DNA from: Pelagihabitans sp963710535
GTDB taxonomy: Bacteria; Bacteroidota; Bacteroidia; Flavobacteriales; Flavobacteriaceae
Reading direction: 5' to 3'
Assembly (NCBI GenBank): GCA_963710535.1
Contig: CAVQAW010000003.1
Location: 992,001-1,056,000, forward strand
DNA: 64,000 bases
This document shows positions 17,149 through 26,556 of the stretch, one piece after another. Position numbers and translations under genes: made by a program. How positions within the stretch are numbered: position 1 is the first letter of the stretch; each line of letters starts with the position of its first letter. The notes under the pieces are model-generated. The model was not told the origin of the DNA, ran no database searches, and worked only from the letters and a program-made list of their open reading frames with translations.

Positions 17149-17895
17149 TCACTCTTCCTGACCGGGTTTCGAATCCTTTTTAAAGGTATAGACAACCTTG
17201 ACCGGTTGATCTTCAACCGGTAGTTCTTCTGCTTTTTTTTCAATGAAATTTCCGTCCGCATCAAAATGTTGGAGAAATGGGTCATCGGCTTCATCAAAAT
17301 CGTCGTGTTCCCAGGCATACTTTTTAGGGGAAGGGACATTCGACTTCACCAAGAACGCCAAGGCAAGCCCGCTTAGGAAACCCCCGAGATGTCCTTCCCA
17401 AGAAATTCCGTCTTCAATGGGGAAAATATACCACAGCATGCTCCCGTAAATAAAAACCACGATCAAGGACAGCGCAATGAGTCTATAATATTTGGTGATC
17501 AATCCTTTGAAAAATATAAAACTGACCAAAACATAAATAACTCCGCTCACCCCAATATGATAGGACGGCCTGCCGATGGCCCAGGTGATGAGCCCGGAAG
17601 CCAAGATTCCCAAAACCAGTACCTTGACCGCATTCTGCCTATAAAAATAGAACAGGCCGGCCATGAGAATGGCCAAGGGAATGGTATTGTTGTAGAGATG
17701 TTCGACAGAACCGTGAATAAATGGACTGAAAAGTATGCCTCTTAAGCCTTCCAAGGTGCCCGGGTAAATGCCATAATCATTAAAATTGGTCTGCAGCCGC
17801 AATTCCAGCCAAAAGACGGTCCATATGGCCAAAACCGAAATTAAAGGGGCTATGACTACCGCATTCGTGAATTTAAAATAATGATGATCGCTCAT
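17149..17895 (-). CDS. Rhomboid-family intramembrane serine protease
   Basis: Polytopic membrane protease of 248 residues. The catalytic serine is in HIGVSGVIY (Ser117) and the partner histidine in WEGHLGGFLSG (His169). The HxxxN oxyanion motif is HLYNN (66-70). Six hydrophobic segments are visible and the C-terminal 60 residues are a charged cytosolic tail. Substrates of flavobacterial rhomboids are not known; roles in membrane protein turnover are likely. The gene is monocistronic, divergent from rarA by 91 nt. Confidence 0.92.
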   Translation of the reverse strand: MSDHHYFKFTNAVVIAPLISVLAIWTVFWLELRLQTNFNDYGIYPGTLEGLRGILFSPFIHGSVEHLYNNTIPLAILMAGLFYFYRQNAVKVLVLGILASGLITWAIGRPSYHIGVSGVIYVLVSFIFFKGLITKYYRLIALSLIVVFIYGSMLWYIFPIEDGISWEGHLGGFLSGLALAFLVKSNVPSPKKYAWEHDDFDEADDPFLQHFDADGNFIEKKAEELPVEDQPVKVVYTFKKDSKPGQEE

Positions 17896-17986
17896 AGTTT
17901 AAAATTAAGTGTAAATCTGCAATAAACCGACCACAAATGGGAAACATGAAATATTGTCATCCTAGGATTTATCTTAATTTTACCGT

Positions 17987-19264
17987 ATGAACGAACCGCT
18001 AGCAGAAAGGATACGCCCCAAAAATTTGGAAGACTTTGTAAGCCAGCAGCACTTGGTGGGCAAAAACGGCTCGCTGACGCACCAAATACAAAAAGGTATT
18101 ATCCCCTCCCTCATTCTTTGGGGGCCTCCGGGCACCGGCAAAACCACTTTGGCCCATATCATCGCCAATGAAAGCGGAAGGCCCTTTTATAGCTTGAGCG
18201 CGATCAACAGCGGGGTGAAGGACATTCGTGAGGTCATCGACAAGGCCAAACAGAGCGGTGGCCTTTTCACTTCAAAAAACCCCATTCTGTTCATCGACGA
18301 AATACATCGATTTAGCAAGTCGCAGCAAGATTCTTTGCTCGCCGCTGTAGAGAAGGGGTGGGTCACCTTAATTGGTGCGACCACCGAAAACCCAAGCTTT
18401 GAGGTGATACCGGCCCTATTGTCGCGATGTCAGGTGTATATCCTGAATCCCTTTGGGAAAGAAGACCTAGAGGCACTTCTGAACAGGGCACTCGCACAGG
18501 ATGCCCTCCTAAAATCAAAAAAAATCGTTTTAAAGGAAACGGAAGCCCTCTTGCGCCTATCGGGGGGAGACGGGAGAAAACTGTTGAATATTTTTGAATT
18601 GGTGGTGAATTCGGAACCCACGAACAGCGTTACCGTTACCGATGCCCTGGTCATGGGTAAACTTCAAAAGAACACCGTTTTATACGATAAGACCGGAGAA
18701 CAGCACTACGATATCATCTCCGCCTTCATCAAATCGATTCGCGGAAGCGATCCCAATGCCGCGGTATATTGGCTGGCGCGGATGATCGAAGGTGGGGAAG
18801 ACGTGAAGTTCATCGCGCGCCGCATGATCATTTCGGCTTCAGAGGATATCGGCCTGGCCAACCCAACCGCCCTGGTGATCGCCAATGCCTGCTTTCAAGC
18901 GGTGACCACGATCGGGTATCCGGAAGCAAGGATCATCTTGAGCGAATGTGCGATCTACCTGGCGACCTCTTCAAAGAGCAACACCAGTTATATGGCCATC
19001 AAAAATGCGCAACAGAAAGTGCAGGAAACGGGCGACCTATCCGTGCCCCTCGAATTGCGGAACGCTCCGACCAAACTGATGAAAGATCTGGGGTATGGGG
19101 CAGAATACAAGTATGCCCATGATTATGCGCACAATTTTGTGGCGTTGGAATTTTTACCGGACGAACTGTCGGGAACATCATTTTATGAACCCGGCCAAAA
19201 TCAGCGGGAACAGGCCATCAAAGAATTTCTAAAAAACCGCTGGAAAGATAAATATGACCATTAA
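17987..19264 (+). CDS. rarA: Replication-associated recombination protein A (AAA ATPase)
   Basis: RarA/MgsA of 425 residues, a clamp-loader-like ATPase that acts at stalled replication forks. Walker A is GPPGTGKTT (46-54) and Walker B is LFIDEIHRF (101-109); the sensor segment GATTENPSFEV follows. The C-terminal tetramerisation domain has the conserved SAFIKSIRGSDPNAAVYWLARM, shown here split as SAFIKSIRGSDPN and AAVYWLARM, plus the ending GYGAEYKYAHD. Its stop codon overlaps the end of the convergent hypothetical gene by 4 nt. Confidence 0.95.
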   Translation: MNEPLAERIRPKNLEDFVSQQHLVGKNGSLTHQIQKGIIPSLILWGPPGTGKTTLAHIIANESGRPFYSLSAINSGVKDIREVIDKAKQSGGLFTSKNPILFIDEIHRFSKSQQDSLLAAVEKGWVTLIGATTENPSFEVIPALLSRCQVYILNPFGKEDLEALLNRALAQDALLKSKKIVLKETEALLRLSGGDGRKLLNIFELVVNSEPTNSVTVTDALVMGKLQKNTVLYDKTGEQHYDIISAFIKSIRGSDPNAAVYWLARMIEGGEDVKFIARRMIISASEDIGLANPTALVIANACFQAVTTIGYPEARIILSECAIYLATSSKSNTSYMAIKNAQQKVQETGDLSVPLELRNAPTKLMKDLGYGAEYKYAHDYAHNFVALEFLPDELSGTSFYEPGQNQREQAIKEFLKNRWKDKYDH

Positions 19265-20205
19265 AATTTAATGTCCAATTCCTCCGAGAGGAGCTTGTCG
19301 TTTTCATAATATTCCAGAAGCCACTGATCGTTCTTCTTGTAAACCAAACCATTTACCTGGCCCATTGCGGCCATATAGACATCGGGCAGGGTGGTTTTGA
19401 ATATCTTTAATCTGACCGCAGGGGTACTGTCCACCAATTGATACCCATTCACAATTTGCTGGGCATAGAGGATTCCAACATCACCCAACTCCTTCATGTT
19501 CAAACCTTGCCCGATGGACTTTGTTCCATCTCCGGCAACTTTCAATTTCCCCGAATCGGCAGATCTATCATCGGGTGTTGAAATGCTGTCATTGCCCTTC
19601 ACATAATCGGAATCAACAGGTTCCACACTTTTATAGATATGCCTGTCTTTGGTGGCCTCTCGAAGCTGCACCGCTTTATCCGTTTTATCTGCACGGGAAA
19701 CGGTATCGACCTTGCCTTGCCCCAGGCTTTTTACGTCGTTTTTAAAATTTAGGGTCACCGGCTCCGGTCTTTCGCCCTTACCATTGTATGAATAGTTCAA
19801 AATATCGAACGACTCGAAGGCTTCAGTGATCGCCTCGTGGTATGCGGCCTTGTATTCCTTTTTTTTGCTTTTGCCCTCCTGCGTCATGAACACTTCCCGT
19901 CCTTTGCAATCTTTGAGGATCAAAAATGTTTTGGTCATGAACATGGTGGATTCATCCCTCAGGGATACATAAAGTCCCAGACAACGATTGCTGTTCAGGT
20001 CATCGGGGTATCCATCGTCATAGACCGTGGTAAAACCCTTTTTGGTAAACAGGTATTTGACCAAGGTGCTGGTCTGGTGCTGGTTTACCTCCGAAAAAAT
20101 ATCAAATTTCTTGGGTACGACAAGGTATTTGTAGTCATCCAGTTGCGCATAGGCCTGGCTTGCAAAAATGCCCATCATTACTAAGGTTAATATTGAACTT
20201 TTCAT
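19261..20205 (-). CDS. Secreted hypothetical protein
   Basis: 314 residues with a signal peptide ending ASQAYA, then LDDYKYLVVPKKFDIF. The N-terminal 150 residues resemble a family often seen in flavobacteria, in which a nucleotide-binding-like or lipoprotein-like fold carries VVPKKF and KGFTTVYDD motifs. The middle is a low-complexity linker rich in Asp and Lys, and the C-terminal 90 residues (GILYAQQIVNGYQLVDSTPA) form a compact beta domain. I do not know its function. It starts 141 nt downstream of the DUF5723 gene, behind a possible sigma-54-type site. Confidence 0.85.
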   Translation of the reverse strand: MKSSILTLVMMGIFASQAYAQLDDYKYLVVPKKFDIFSEVNQHQTSTLVKYLFTKKGFTTVYDDGYPDDLNSNRCLGLYVSLRDESTMFMTKTFLILKDCKGREVFMTQEGKSKKKEYKAAYHEAITEAFESFDILNYSYNGKGERPEPVTLNFKNDVKSLGQGKVDTVSRADKTDKAVQLREATKDRHIYKSVEPVDSDYVKGNDSISTPDDRSADSGKLKVAGDGTKSIGQGLNMKELGDVGILYAQQIVNGYQLVDSTPAVRLKIFKTTLPDVYMAAMGQVNGLVYKKNDQWLLEYYENDKLLSEELDIKF

Positions 20206-20292
20206 AGGTTATATTCGATTTGATTCCAAGGACCATCGGCGTTTGCCTCCTGCCCCATTCCTGTGGTTTTATGGTCTCTCAAGGAAGTACAA

Positions 20293-20308
20293 TGAAATAA
20301 GCGTGCCA
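20293..20308 (-). promoter_or_regulatory. Possible sigma-54-type promoter
   Basis: On the minus strand the sequence reads TGGCACGCTTATTTCA, matching TGGCACG, 4 nt, TTGCA except one mismatch at the -12 element. It lies 87 nt before the hypothetical gene start. Weak evidence: a single site with an imperfect -12. Confidence 0.28.
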
Positions 20309-20346
20309 AAAACGACAGTGACCCTACTTTGGGGGAATCTGTTAGG

Positions 20347-21777
20347 TTAATTTCCGCCCCAAGATATGATATTTAAACCTAACATGAAAGAGGCATAATT
20401 GGTGTCGGCAATGTTGCGATAGGCCAAGAAATTATCGGCCATCACATACAAATTCACCGGACCGGCCTGTACGCTGAGTCCAAGGCCAATATTGGAATAG
20501 GTGAACTTATCGACCGTATAGGTGGCCTTGAGGGCCATGACCTCCCCAAAACGCCGGTGATAAAAAGCGGTCAGGGCCATTTGTGGGCCCCTGGGGCGAT
20601 TGATCATATACAATTGACCCCCTACCCCATTGCTATAGCGATACCGCATTGCCGAGTCTGAGGTGAGATCCGAACATTCGCATGCTTGTCTTGAAGGCAG
20701 CTCCTCTCCGAAATTGTAGCGCAGGGAGGCATATAGTTTTGTTGGACGAAAGGCAATATAGGCATTGTTGTCTTTCTCGAAGGGAAGAAATGCCTCCACC
20801 TCGTCGATCAGGTCTTGCCAAAAATCGGTATTGGGATCGGCAAGGGCATCGGGCAATATTATTTCAACGCCTTCGACCGTGGCACTGCCCTTTAAGGTAT
20901 AATTCTGTACATCATTGGCATGGTAGACGAAGCCAAGGTCCAACAGACTGGCGGTGACCACCCATTGTTTTGAGTATTGATAGGTAAAGCCCAGGTCAAT
21001 ACCAAGCCCCAGGTTGCCACCAAAGAATCCCCTTTTGATGATGGTACCTGCAAGATTGCCATCATCATTCGCATCGGAAAGCGCATTGAAGCCTGAACTC
21101 CTGAGCTGCATATCGGCAACCACCGTACTGGCCAATAAATTGTTCTGCCCCGGTGTGGTGACGAAATAGCCACTGTTTCTTGTGCTGTTGAAATCGAAGA
21201 TACTGGAATAGATTTTCCCGCGCGCCCCCGCGATCAGGTTGTTTCTCAGCCTTCGGTTGACCCCAAAATGAAAAACGTTCATCAGTTCCCCCCTTGTCTT
21301 CAAATGTCCCAGATCGAAGCGACGGTTCAATTGGTTGGCATTGCCGTCAACGGCCAATATCGCGTAATCCTTGAACCAGTATCCGATGCCATCACCTTCG
21401 GTATAGATACCAAAGGAATACAGGTCTCCGGTCCGTTTGCCCCGATACCCGGCATTGAGAAGCTCCACTTGAAAGGTGCCGCTCACCTCATCCCGTATGG
21501 TCATACCTCCAATGGCCCTGTCGCGCACCTTATCGTTGATGTCCAGACCATCATCGGCAAAAATATCGTTCACCGATAGACCACTCGATCCTCCATGCAC
21601 GGAAATGCCCGATAGCAAGGGAATGCCGGCATACCATTCAAAATCGCTCTCTACCCCGGGATTCACCATCAAGGATTGGGGTATCTCCGAGAAATCGTAC
21701 AAAAGCTGTTTGTTTTGCCCAAGCACGGAAAACCCTACGCTGCAGAGGGCCATGCATAAGATGGTGTTTTTTATCAT
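20347..21777 (-). CDS. DUF5723-family outer membrane beta-barrel protein
   Basis: 476 residues with a signal peptide ending SVGFSVLGQN. The N-terminal block LLYDFSEIPQSLMVNPG and the later repeated amphipathic beta strands are typical of the DUF5723 family, a Bacteroidota set of predicted outer membrane proteins. The C-terminus alternates hydrophobic residues (VNLYVMADNFLAYRN), as in barrels. Its start codon overlaps the stop of the upstream lipoprotein gene (ATGA), which suggests coupled translation and joint function at the outer membrane. No biochemical role is known to me. Confidence 0.85.
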   Translation of the reverse strand: MIKNTILCMALCSVGFSVLGQNKQLLYDFSEIPQSLMVNPGVESDFEWYAGIPLLSGISVHGGSSGLSVNDIFADDGLDINDKVRDRAIGGMTIRDEVSGTFQVELLNAGYRGKRTGDLYSFGIYTEGDGIGYWFKDYAILAVDGNANQLNRRFDLGHLKTRGELMNVFHFGVNRRLRNNLIAGARGKIYSSIFDFNSTRNSGYFVTTPGQNNLLASTVVADMQLRSSGFNALSDANDDGNLAGTIIKRGFFGGNLGLGIDLGFTYQYSKQWVVTASLLDLGFVYHANDVQNYTLKGSATVEGVEIILPDALADPNTDFWQDLIDEVEAFLPFEKDNNAYIAFRPTKLYASLRYNFGEELPSRQACECSDLTSDSAMRYRYSNGVGGQLYMINRPRGPQMALTAFYHRRFGEVMALKATYTVDKFTYSNIGLGLSVQAGPVNLYVMADNFLAYRNIADTNYASFMLGLNIISWGGN

Positions 21778-22322
21778 TTTACCCTCACTCTGAATTGCCC
21801 GCTGGATTTAAGGGTGACCTTGGGGTCGGGAAGACTGGAAGTACTGGTATTGTCGCCCAGGTTCAAGGCACTCACCCGTATACTCGAGGTGTTTTTAATG
21901 ATATCTATACTACGGCCTCCCGGGCCATAAAAAATTTCACGTTGCAGTATCGCTGTCGGGGCCGGGGCCACAGAAAACGATTCAGTGTCCAAAACATTCC
22001 CAGCCGCATCAAGGAAATCGACGACGATATCGAGCGCCTTGCTGGTCGTATTCTCCACCTCATAAAGAACCGTGCCCTCGATAACCCGTTCGGAGAATAT
22101 ATTGTCGCTAAAGGCATCAAAATTAAAGTCGCGGGTATAAAAGGTATTCTGTGTCACCAGGTTGATTGCCCTTTCCGGCGCTTCCACATAAAGAATACTG
22201 GCTTCGATGATCGGTTCCAGATCCAAGGCCTGGAACTGGTCAAAATCCTGTTTTTCCGAACAGGAAAGGAAAATGGCAGAACAAACCACGCCCAAACCCA
22301 TTTTTATTAGCACTTTTTTCAT
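21774..22322 (-). CDS. Hypothetical lipoprotein paired with the DUF5723 barrel
   Basis: 182 residues from the ATG complementary to 22320-22322, chosen because it yields a lipoprotein signal (IFLSCSEK). An in-frame start 48 nt upstream would add an unlikely leader. The mature protein is mostly beta strands (VLYEVENTTSKALDIVVDFL) and resembles an immunoglobulin-like fold. Its last base overlaps the DUF5723 start codon. It likely sits on the periplasmic face of the outer membrane; function unknown. Confidence 0.82.
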   Translation of the reverse strand: MKKVLIKMGLGVVCSAIFLSCSEKQDFDQFQALDLEPIIEASILYVEAPERAINLVTQNTFYTRDFNFDAFSDNIFSERVIEGTVLYEVENTTSKALDIVVDFLDAAGNVLDTESFSVAPAPTAILQREIFYGPGGRSIDIIKNTSSIRVSALNLGDNTSTSSLPDPKVTLKSSGQFRVRVK

Positions 22323-22379
22323 GATCGAACGCTTTGTGGACGCACCCAGTGGTGCAAGAGTGTTTCTCAAATAATAACT

Positions 22380-23069
22380 CTACAAATAGTCTTTTATTTC
22401 ACTTAGACTATAGATCATCTTGCAAAAATCGTGCTTTGGTTCTTTATTGGGATTAAAATGCAAGGTATGGAAGCCCACGGCAAGGGCACCTTGTATATCT
22501 GCTTCCAGACTGTCGCCGATCATTATAGATCGTTGCTTCGAGGTTCTTGCCCTATCCAGTGCCATTTCAAAAATAATGGGGTTGGGCTTTTTTACCCCCG
22601 CCATTTCCGAATTGATGATCTGGTCAAAATAGCCATGAATATTGGCATTTTTAAGTTTTTTGTCCTGTATTTCCTGGAATCCGTTGGTAATGATATGGAG
22701 TCGGTAATTGGGCCTGAGGTAATCCAAGACCGAAACGGTTTCTGGAAAAAGATGGTTGAACGAGGACAAGTGCCTGATATAGTCTTCCGCCAAGGCATTG
22801 ATGGTATTGTCGGGAACCGGATATTTCAAAGCATCGAAGACCGATTTCAACCGTTGGTACCGCAGATCTTCCTTGGTGATCCTTTCCTCCCTGTACAGCT
22901 TCCAAAATGCAAGATTGGCGGGCACATATACCGCCAAAAAATCATGAAGGTCTACCCTTATTTCATGTTCGCCCAAAATTTTCTCAAAAGTAAGCGCAGA
23001 ATTTTTTTCAAAGTCCCACAAAGTGTGGTCCAAATCGAAAAAAACGTCTGTCACGAGGTCCCTATACAT
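22380..23069 (-). CDS. yjjG: YjjG-family noncanonical pyrimidine nucleotidase (HAD)
   Basis: HAD-superfamily phosphatase of 229 residues. Motif I is FFDLDHTLWDF with the nucleophile D12 and acid D14, motif II is IITNGFQ, and motifs III/IV are KKPNP and MIGDSLEADI. In E. coli YjjG removes noncanonical pyrimidine nucleotides. The first bases overlap the end of the DUF7033 gene by 8 nt, so the two are cotranscribed. Confidence 0.9.
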   Translation of the reverse strand: MYRDLVTDVFFDLDHTLWDFEKNSALTFEKILGEHEIRVDLHDFLAVYVPANLAFWKLYREERITKEDLRYQRLKSVFDALKYPVPDNTINALAEDYIRHLSSFNHLFPETVSVLDYLRPNYRLHIITNGFQEIQDKKLKNANIHGYFDQIINSEMAGVKKPNPIIFEMALDRARTSKQRSIMIGDSLEADIQGALAVGFHTLHFNPNKEPKHDFCKMIYSLSEIKDYL

Positions 23070-24357
23070 GGTATGCGCTTAACACCGATTCGTAGAGTTC
23101 CATCCAATTTACCGGATTGGAGCTGCCGAGCAGTTCATTGGAAAAAATGGTCACCAATTCCCCGTTGACCCCTTTCACTTCCCTATATAGGCCCTCGATC
23201 TGCCCCATGATTTCTTCTCTGCCCTGGTTGTTGGGGAAGGCATAATCGTGCACCGCAAAGGGATGCAACTTAATGGGTTGTTGAATTTCCAAATTGATAT
23301 CGTAAAAATAGAATGGCGTGCAAGTCGATGCCCTAAAACCTATTTCATGGGTATATCCCATGGTGTAGTCATCGGTAAACTCGGCTTCCACCAAATTGCG
23401 GTAGGTTTGGGGCACATCTACCCGGTTATAACGCATCCGGGAAATATCAATGGGCCTGTGGACCACATTCGACAGTTGCTTTTTTTCCTTTTTGAGCAAC
23501 ACTATGTCACCAAATGAACTATAGGAAGCCGCTAAGGCAATGGCACTGTAGTCTGCGATCGACTTGATCAAAAACCTGAAGCGGTTGCTATGGGGCGAGA
23601 CGTTCTTGTCGAAAGTGGAATAGTCTGCAAATTGAAAAAAGAACATACTTTCGACCCGGTACTTTTTATGGAGCCCGATCAATTGCGAAAAGTTGTCGTA
23701 AGGGTCGCTGGTTGGATCGATCCACGATTTCACACGCTCCGCCAGGCGTTTTGGCTTGAACGTGAACAAGTCCAAAAAGAATCCAGCGCCACCCCTTAAA
23801 AAACCGCGATGCGCATAGCAATGGGAAGTCGTGACATCGATGATCGAGGTATACTTGTATTGCCTTGTCCCATGTTCCAGATTTGGAAACCTGTGCTTGA
23901 GCACTTCCAAAAATTTGAAAGCCAAAAGATCGACCACGGGCAGCTTTAGAAAACCGTGCTTGAATGCCGTGCTCTCGGTCGGAGGAAACCTACCATGAAT
24001 GTCCTTTACATGGGGCAGGTATTCCTCGTACCTGCTCAGCAGGTAGAAACAGGCCGAAAAAATGTCGTAGGGAACATTGGAGCGCTCCCCGGCGGTAAAA
24101 AAGCATGGAACACCGTCCCAATTCCCAACATTGATCTGAAAATCGTTGATTCCCTTTTCGAACAACAGGTCGTTGCTCCTGATGAAAAACTCGTTCTGCA
24201 ATGGCTGTTTGGTATAGGTAATTTTTGGGCCGTTGTGTTTGATAAAGTCTTCGACCTTGGTGGTGAACAGGATCTCAATGCCCAATATCCTCGTCAGGAT
24301 ATGCTTCATGATATAACTGAAGCGAGGCGTGATCTTATGGGTATAAACGAGCAACAT
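23062..24357 (-). CDS. DUF7033/polysaccharide deacetylase-like protein
   Basis: 431 residues, cytosolic by the absence of a signal peptide. The N-terminal half carries the block VPCFFTAGERSNVPYDIFSA and LLSRYEEYLPHVKDIHGRFP, typical of the DUF7033 domain. The C-terminal half has the polysaccharide-deacetylase-like pattern (MFFFQFADYSTFDKN, ISRMRYNRVDVPQTYRNL), although the usual metal-binding HxxxH is not obvious. It could be involved in cell-wall or capsule sugar modification; no substrate can be named. It heads the operon that includes yjjG. Confidence 0.72.
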   Translation of the reverse strand: MLLVYTHKITPRFSYIMKHILTRILGIEILFTTKVEDFIKHNGPKITYTKQPLQNEFFIRSNDLLFEKGINDFQINVGNWDGVPCFFTAGERSNVPYDIFSACFYLLSRYEEYLPHVKDIHGRFPPTESTAFKHGFLKLPVVDLLAFKFLEVLKHRFPNLEHGTRQYKYTSIIDVTTSHCYAHRGFLRGGAGFFLDLFTFKPKRLAERVKSWIDPTSDPYDNFSQLIGLHKKYRVESMFFFQFADYSTFDKNVSPHSNRFRFLIKSIADYSAIALAASYSSFGDIVLLKKEKKQLSNVVHRPIDISRMRYNRVDVPQTYRNLVEAEFTDDYTMGYTHEIGFRASTCTPFYFYDINLEIQQPIKLHPFAVHDYAFPNNQGREEIMGQIEGLYREVKGVNGELVTIFSNELLGSSNPVNWMELYESVLSAYHV

Positions 24358-24407
24358 AGGCTATACTTCCAAATTCCTATAGGAAATTCGTAAAAAATGG
24401 GTCGATC

Positions 24408-25106
24408 CTAGAGTGCGTTTTCGTCGGCAAAACTAAAATATTCCTTTTGGGTAACGATCAAATGATCCAATATTTTTATATCGAGCGCTTCCGCCGCCAA
24501 TTTTAATTTTTGGGTAATGGATCTGTCGGCTTCACTGGGCTTGAGTGTGCCCGAAGGGTGGTTGTGTGCCAAGATTAGGGCCACAGCGCCCAATTCGATG
24601 GCCTGTTTCATGGCGATGCGCACGTCGACCAAGGTGCCCGTTAGGCCACCTTTGCTCAGCTGGCCAGTAAAGAGTATTTTATTGGCATTGTTCAGGTAAA
24701 CGATCCAAAATTCCTCATGCAAAAGGTCGCCCATAATGGGCTGGAGATGTTCAAAAGCATCCCGGCTGCTGCCGATCTTGGTTATTGTCAATGCCCCTTC
24801 TTCCCTTCTTCGGCGTCCTATTTCCAAGGCCGCCGCAATGGTGACGGCTTTCGCCTCCCCTATTCCCTTGAACTTCATCAATTGCTTGATGCTCAGTTTA
24901 CCCAGTTCCCCAAGATTGTGGTTTGCCGAAGCCAGTACCCTTTTCGAGAGGGCAACCGCACTTTCATCCTTGCTGCCCGACCCGATCAAAATGGCGATCA
25001 ACTCCGCATCCGAAAGTACCGAACGGCCTTTATGCAGCAATTTTTCCCTGGGTTTGTCGTCATCGGACCAGTACTTGATCGAGAAGGAATTAGGTTTTTC
25101 GGCCAT
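24408..25106 (-). CDS. radC: RadC-family protein (JAMM domain)
   Basis: 232 residues. The N-terminal helix-hairpin-helix domain reads LMKFKGIGEAKAVTIAAALE. The C-terminal JAMM metal motif is HNHPSGTLKPSEAD (H181, H183, S185, D194). The name implies DNA repair, but the original E. coli assignment was a mislabelled recG allele and the biochemical role is unsettled. It stands alone, divergent from the DUF1569 gene. Confidence 0.93.
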   Translation of the reverse strand: MAEKPNSFSIKYWSDDDKPREKLLHKGRSVLSDAELIAILIGSGSKDESAVALSKRVLASANHNLGELGKLSIKQLMKFKGIGEAKAVTIAAALEIGRRRREEGALTITKIGSSRDAFEHLQPIMGDLLHEEFWIVYLNNANKILFTGQLSKGGLTGTLVDVRIAMKQAIELGAVALILAHNHPSGTLKPSEADRSITQKLKLAAEALDIKILDHLIVTQKEYFSFADENAL

Positions 25107-25171
25107 CCGTTAAAGATAAGAAACTAATAATTTTATCGTAATTTTCGAACTCAAAATCGCTGTCCACAATC

Positions 25172-25615
25172 ATGAGATCAATCTTTGAACCCGACACTTT
25201 GGAGGAATTGCTGCAACGAATCGACGCCCTAGACGAAAATGCCCAAAGGCAATGGGGCAAAATGAGTGTTGGACAAATGCTGTGGCATTGTCAGTTTCCT
25301 TTGGCCCTGGGCATTGAAAACAAAATTTCAAGAAAAAAGCCCAATTTATTGGTGCAATGGTTCTTTAAAAAATCGATGTACAACGATACGCCATGGCGCA
25401 AAAATCTTCCCACTTCCCCAAGAATAAAGGCCAGGGAACCCAAAGCGTTTATCGAAGAACTGCCCAAACTCAGGAAGCTGGTTGAAGATTTTCATCAATT
25501 GAAAACAAGGCAAAGCTGGAACCCCCATCCTTTGTTCGGGAAATTGAGCAAAGCACAATGGGGCATGATGCAATACAAACATTTAGACCACCATTTAAAG
25601 CAGTTCGGGGTTTAA
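25172..25615 (+). CDS. DUF1569 domain protein (DinB-like four-helix bundle)
   Basis: 147 residues: helical, with the MSVGQMLWHCQFPLALG block and the closing KHLDHHLKQFG that places the metal-binding histidines of the DinB/YfiT type. It probably binds a divalent metal; possible small-molecule transferase activity is inference from the fold. It ends 35 nt before the PaiB-like gene and is likely cotranscribed with it. Confidence 0.85.
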   Translation: MRSIFEPDTLEELLQRIDALDENAQRQWGKMSVGQMLWHCQFPLALGIENKISRKKPNLLVQWFFKKSMYNDTPWRKNLPTSPRIKAREPKAFIEELPKLRKLVEDFHQLKTRQSWNPHPLFGKLSKAQWGMMQYKHLDHHLKQFGV

Positions 25616-25650
25616 AAAACCCGGAATACGATCCAAAATTTGAAGGAACA

Positions 25651-26289
25651 ATGAAATACCCTCCAAAACATCATCAGGAAAGCGACTTCAACAATGTAAT
25701 CGAGGTGGTCAAAAATTTTCCATTTGGCACCCTGATTACCGTCAAGGGAAACGAACCGCTCATCACGCACATTCCTATCGTGTATGAACAGGATGGAAGC
25801 GCCTATGGAAAGCTGGTGGCCCATATCGATAGATTCAATCCCCAAGTGGCCACCCTTACCGAAGGTGCTGTAGTAACCGCCGTATTTTATGGCCCCGATT
25901 GCTATATTTCCCCCTCGGTGTACAGCAGCAGACAATTGCCGACCTGGAACTATATTTTTGCCCATTTAAAGGGGACCGTGAAATTGCTGAACGACAAGGA
26001 ATCCGTAAAACGGACGATGGTGCGCATGACCGCCTTCTTGGAAGGTGAAAATCCAAAGTACGTGCTTTCGCAGGAAGATTCGAGAATGGAGGGCCTGATC
26101 GATTATATCGTAGGCTTTGAAATCGAGATTACCGATTGGGAAGGCAAATTTAAATTTTCACAAGACAAGGTGAAAAAAGACCAAGACTTGGCCAAAAAAG
26201 CCCTGATCGAAAGTCAAAAGAAAGATATTTCCGATTTTGTCGACAGGATCTATGCCAACCACAGGAACGCCCAAAAGGAACTACCATAA
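25651..26289 (+). CDS. FMN-binding negative transcriptional regulator, PaiB family
   Basis: 212 residues. The N-terminal half has the FMN-binding split barrel (ITHIPIVYEQ, VTAVFYGPDCYISPSVYSS, PTWNYIFAHLKG), and the C-terminal helical part ends in a charged helix. The start MKYPPKHHQESDFNNV is taken at 25651, because the preceding in-frame codons are shadowed by the previous gene. In Bacillus PaiB represses sporulation and protease genes; in Bacteroidota its target is unknown and an oxidoreductase role is also possible. Confidence 0.88.
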   Translation: MKYPPKHHQESDFNNVIEVVKNFPFGTLITVKGNEPLITHIPIVYEQDGSAYGKLVAHIDRFNPQVATLTEGAVVTAVFYGPDCYISPSVYSSRQLPTWNYIFAHLKGTVKLLNDKESVKRTMVRMTAFLEGENPKYVLSQEDSRMEGLIDYIVGFEIEITDWEGKFKFSQDKVKKDQDLAKKALIESQKKDISDFVDRIYANHRNAQKELP

Positions 26290-26532
26290 GTGCTTGTTCC
26301 CGAGTGCATCCACATCCTTTTTTTTGTGCTGAAGCTCCATGGGTTCCCGGCACTGTTTGACCATTCCGGTATCCTCCAAAATGACATTCGAGATGCCTAA
26401 GATAAAAGCCATCACAAAAATGGAGGCAGTTCGTTTAAACCACCACGACAGTACTTTTTCAAGCTTTCGTCTTTTAATTATTGCCACCATAAAGTGAATC
26501 AAATTTGGATCCAATATTTTAAACACCGACAA
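26281..26532 (-). CDS. Small predicted membrane protein
   Basis: 83 residues (69 if started at the inner methionine, complement of 26490). One transmembrane helix, FVMAFILGISNVIL, is preceded by a basic stretch (IKRRKLEKVLSWWFKR), suggesting the N-terminus is cytosolic. The C-terminal 30 residues are hydrophilic. It starts 24 nt after the Mpl-like gene, on the same strand, and its end overlaps paiB by 9 nt. No family recognised. Confidence 0.55.
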   Translation of the reverse strand: MSVFKILDPNLIHFMVAIIKRRKLEKVLSWWFKRTASIFVMAFILGISNVILEDTGMVKQCREPMELQHKKKDVDALGNKHLW

Positions 26533-26556
26533 ATATTCTGTTCAACCGAGTACAGA

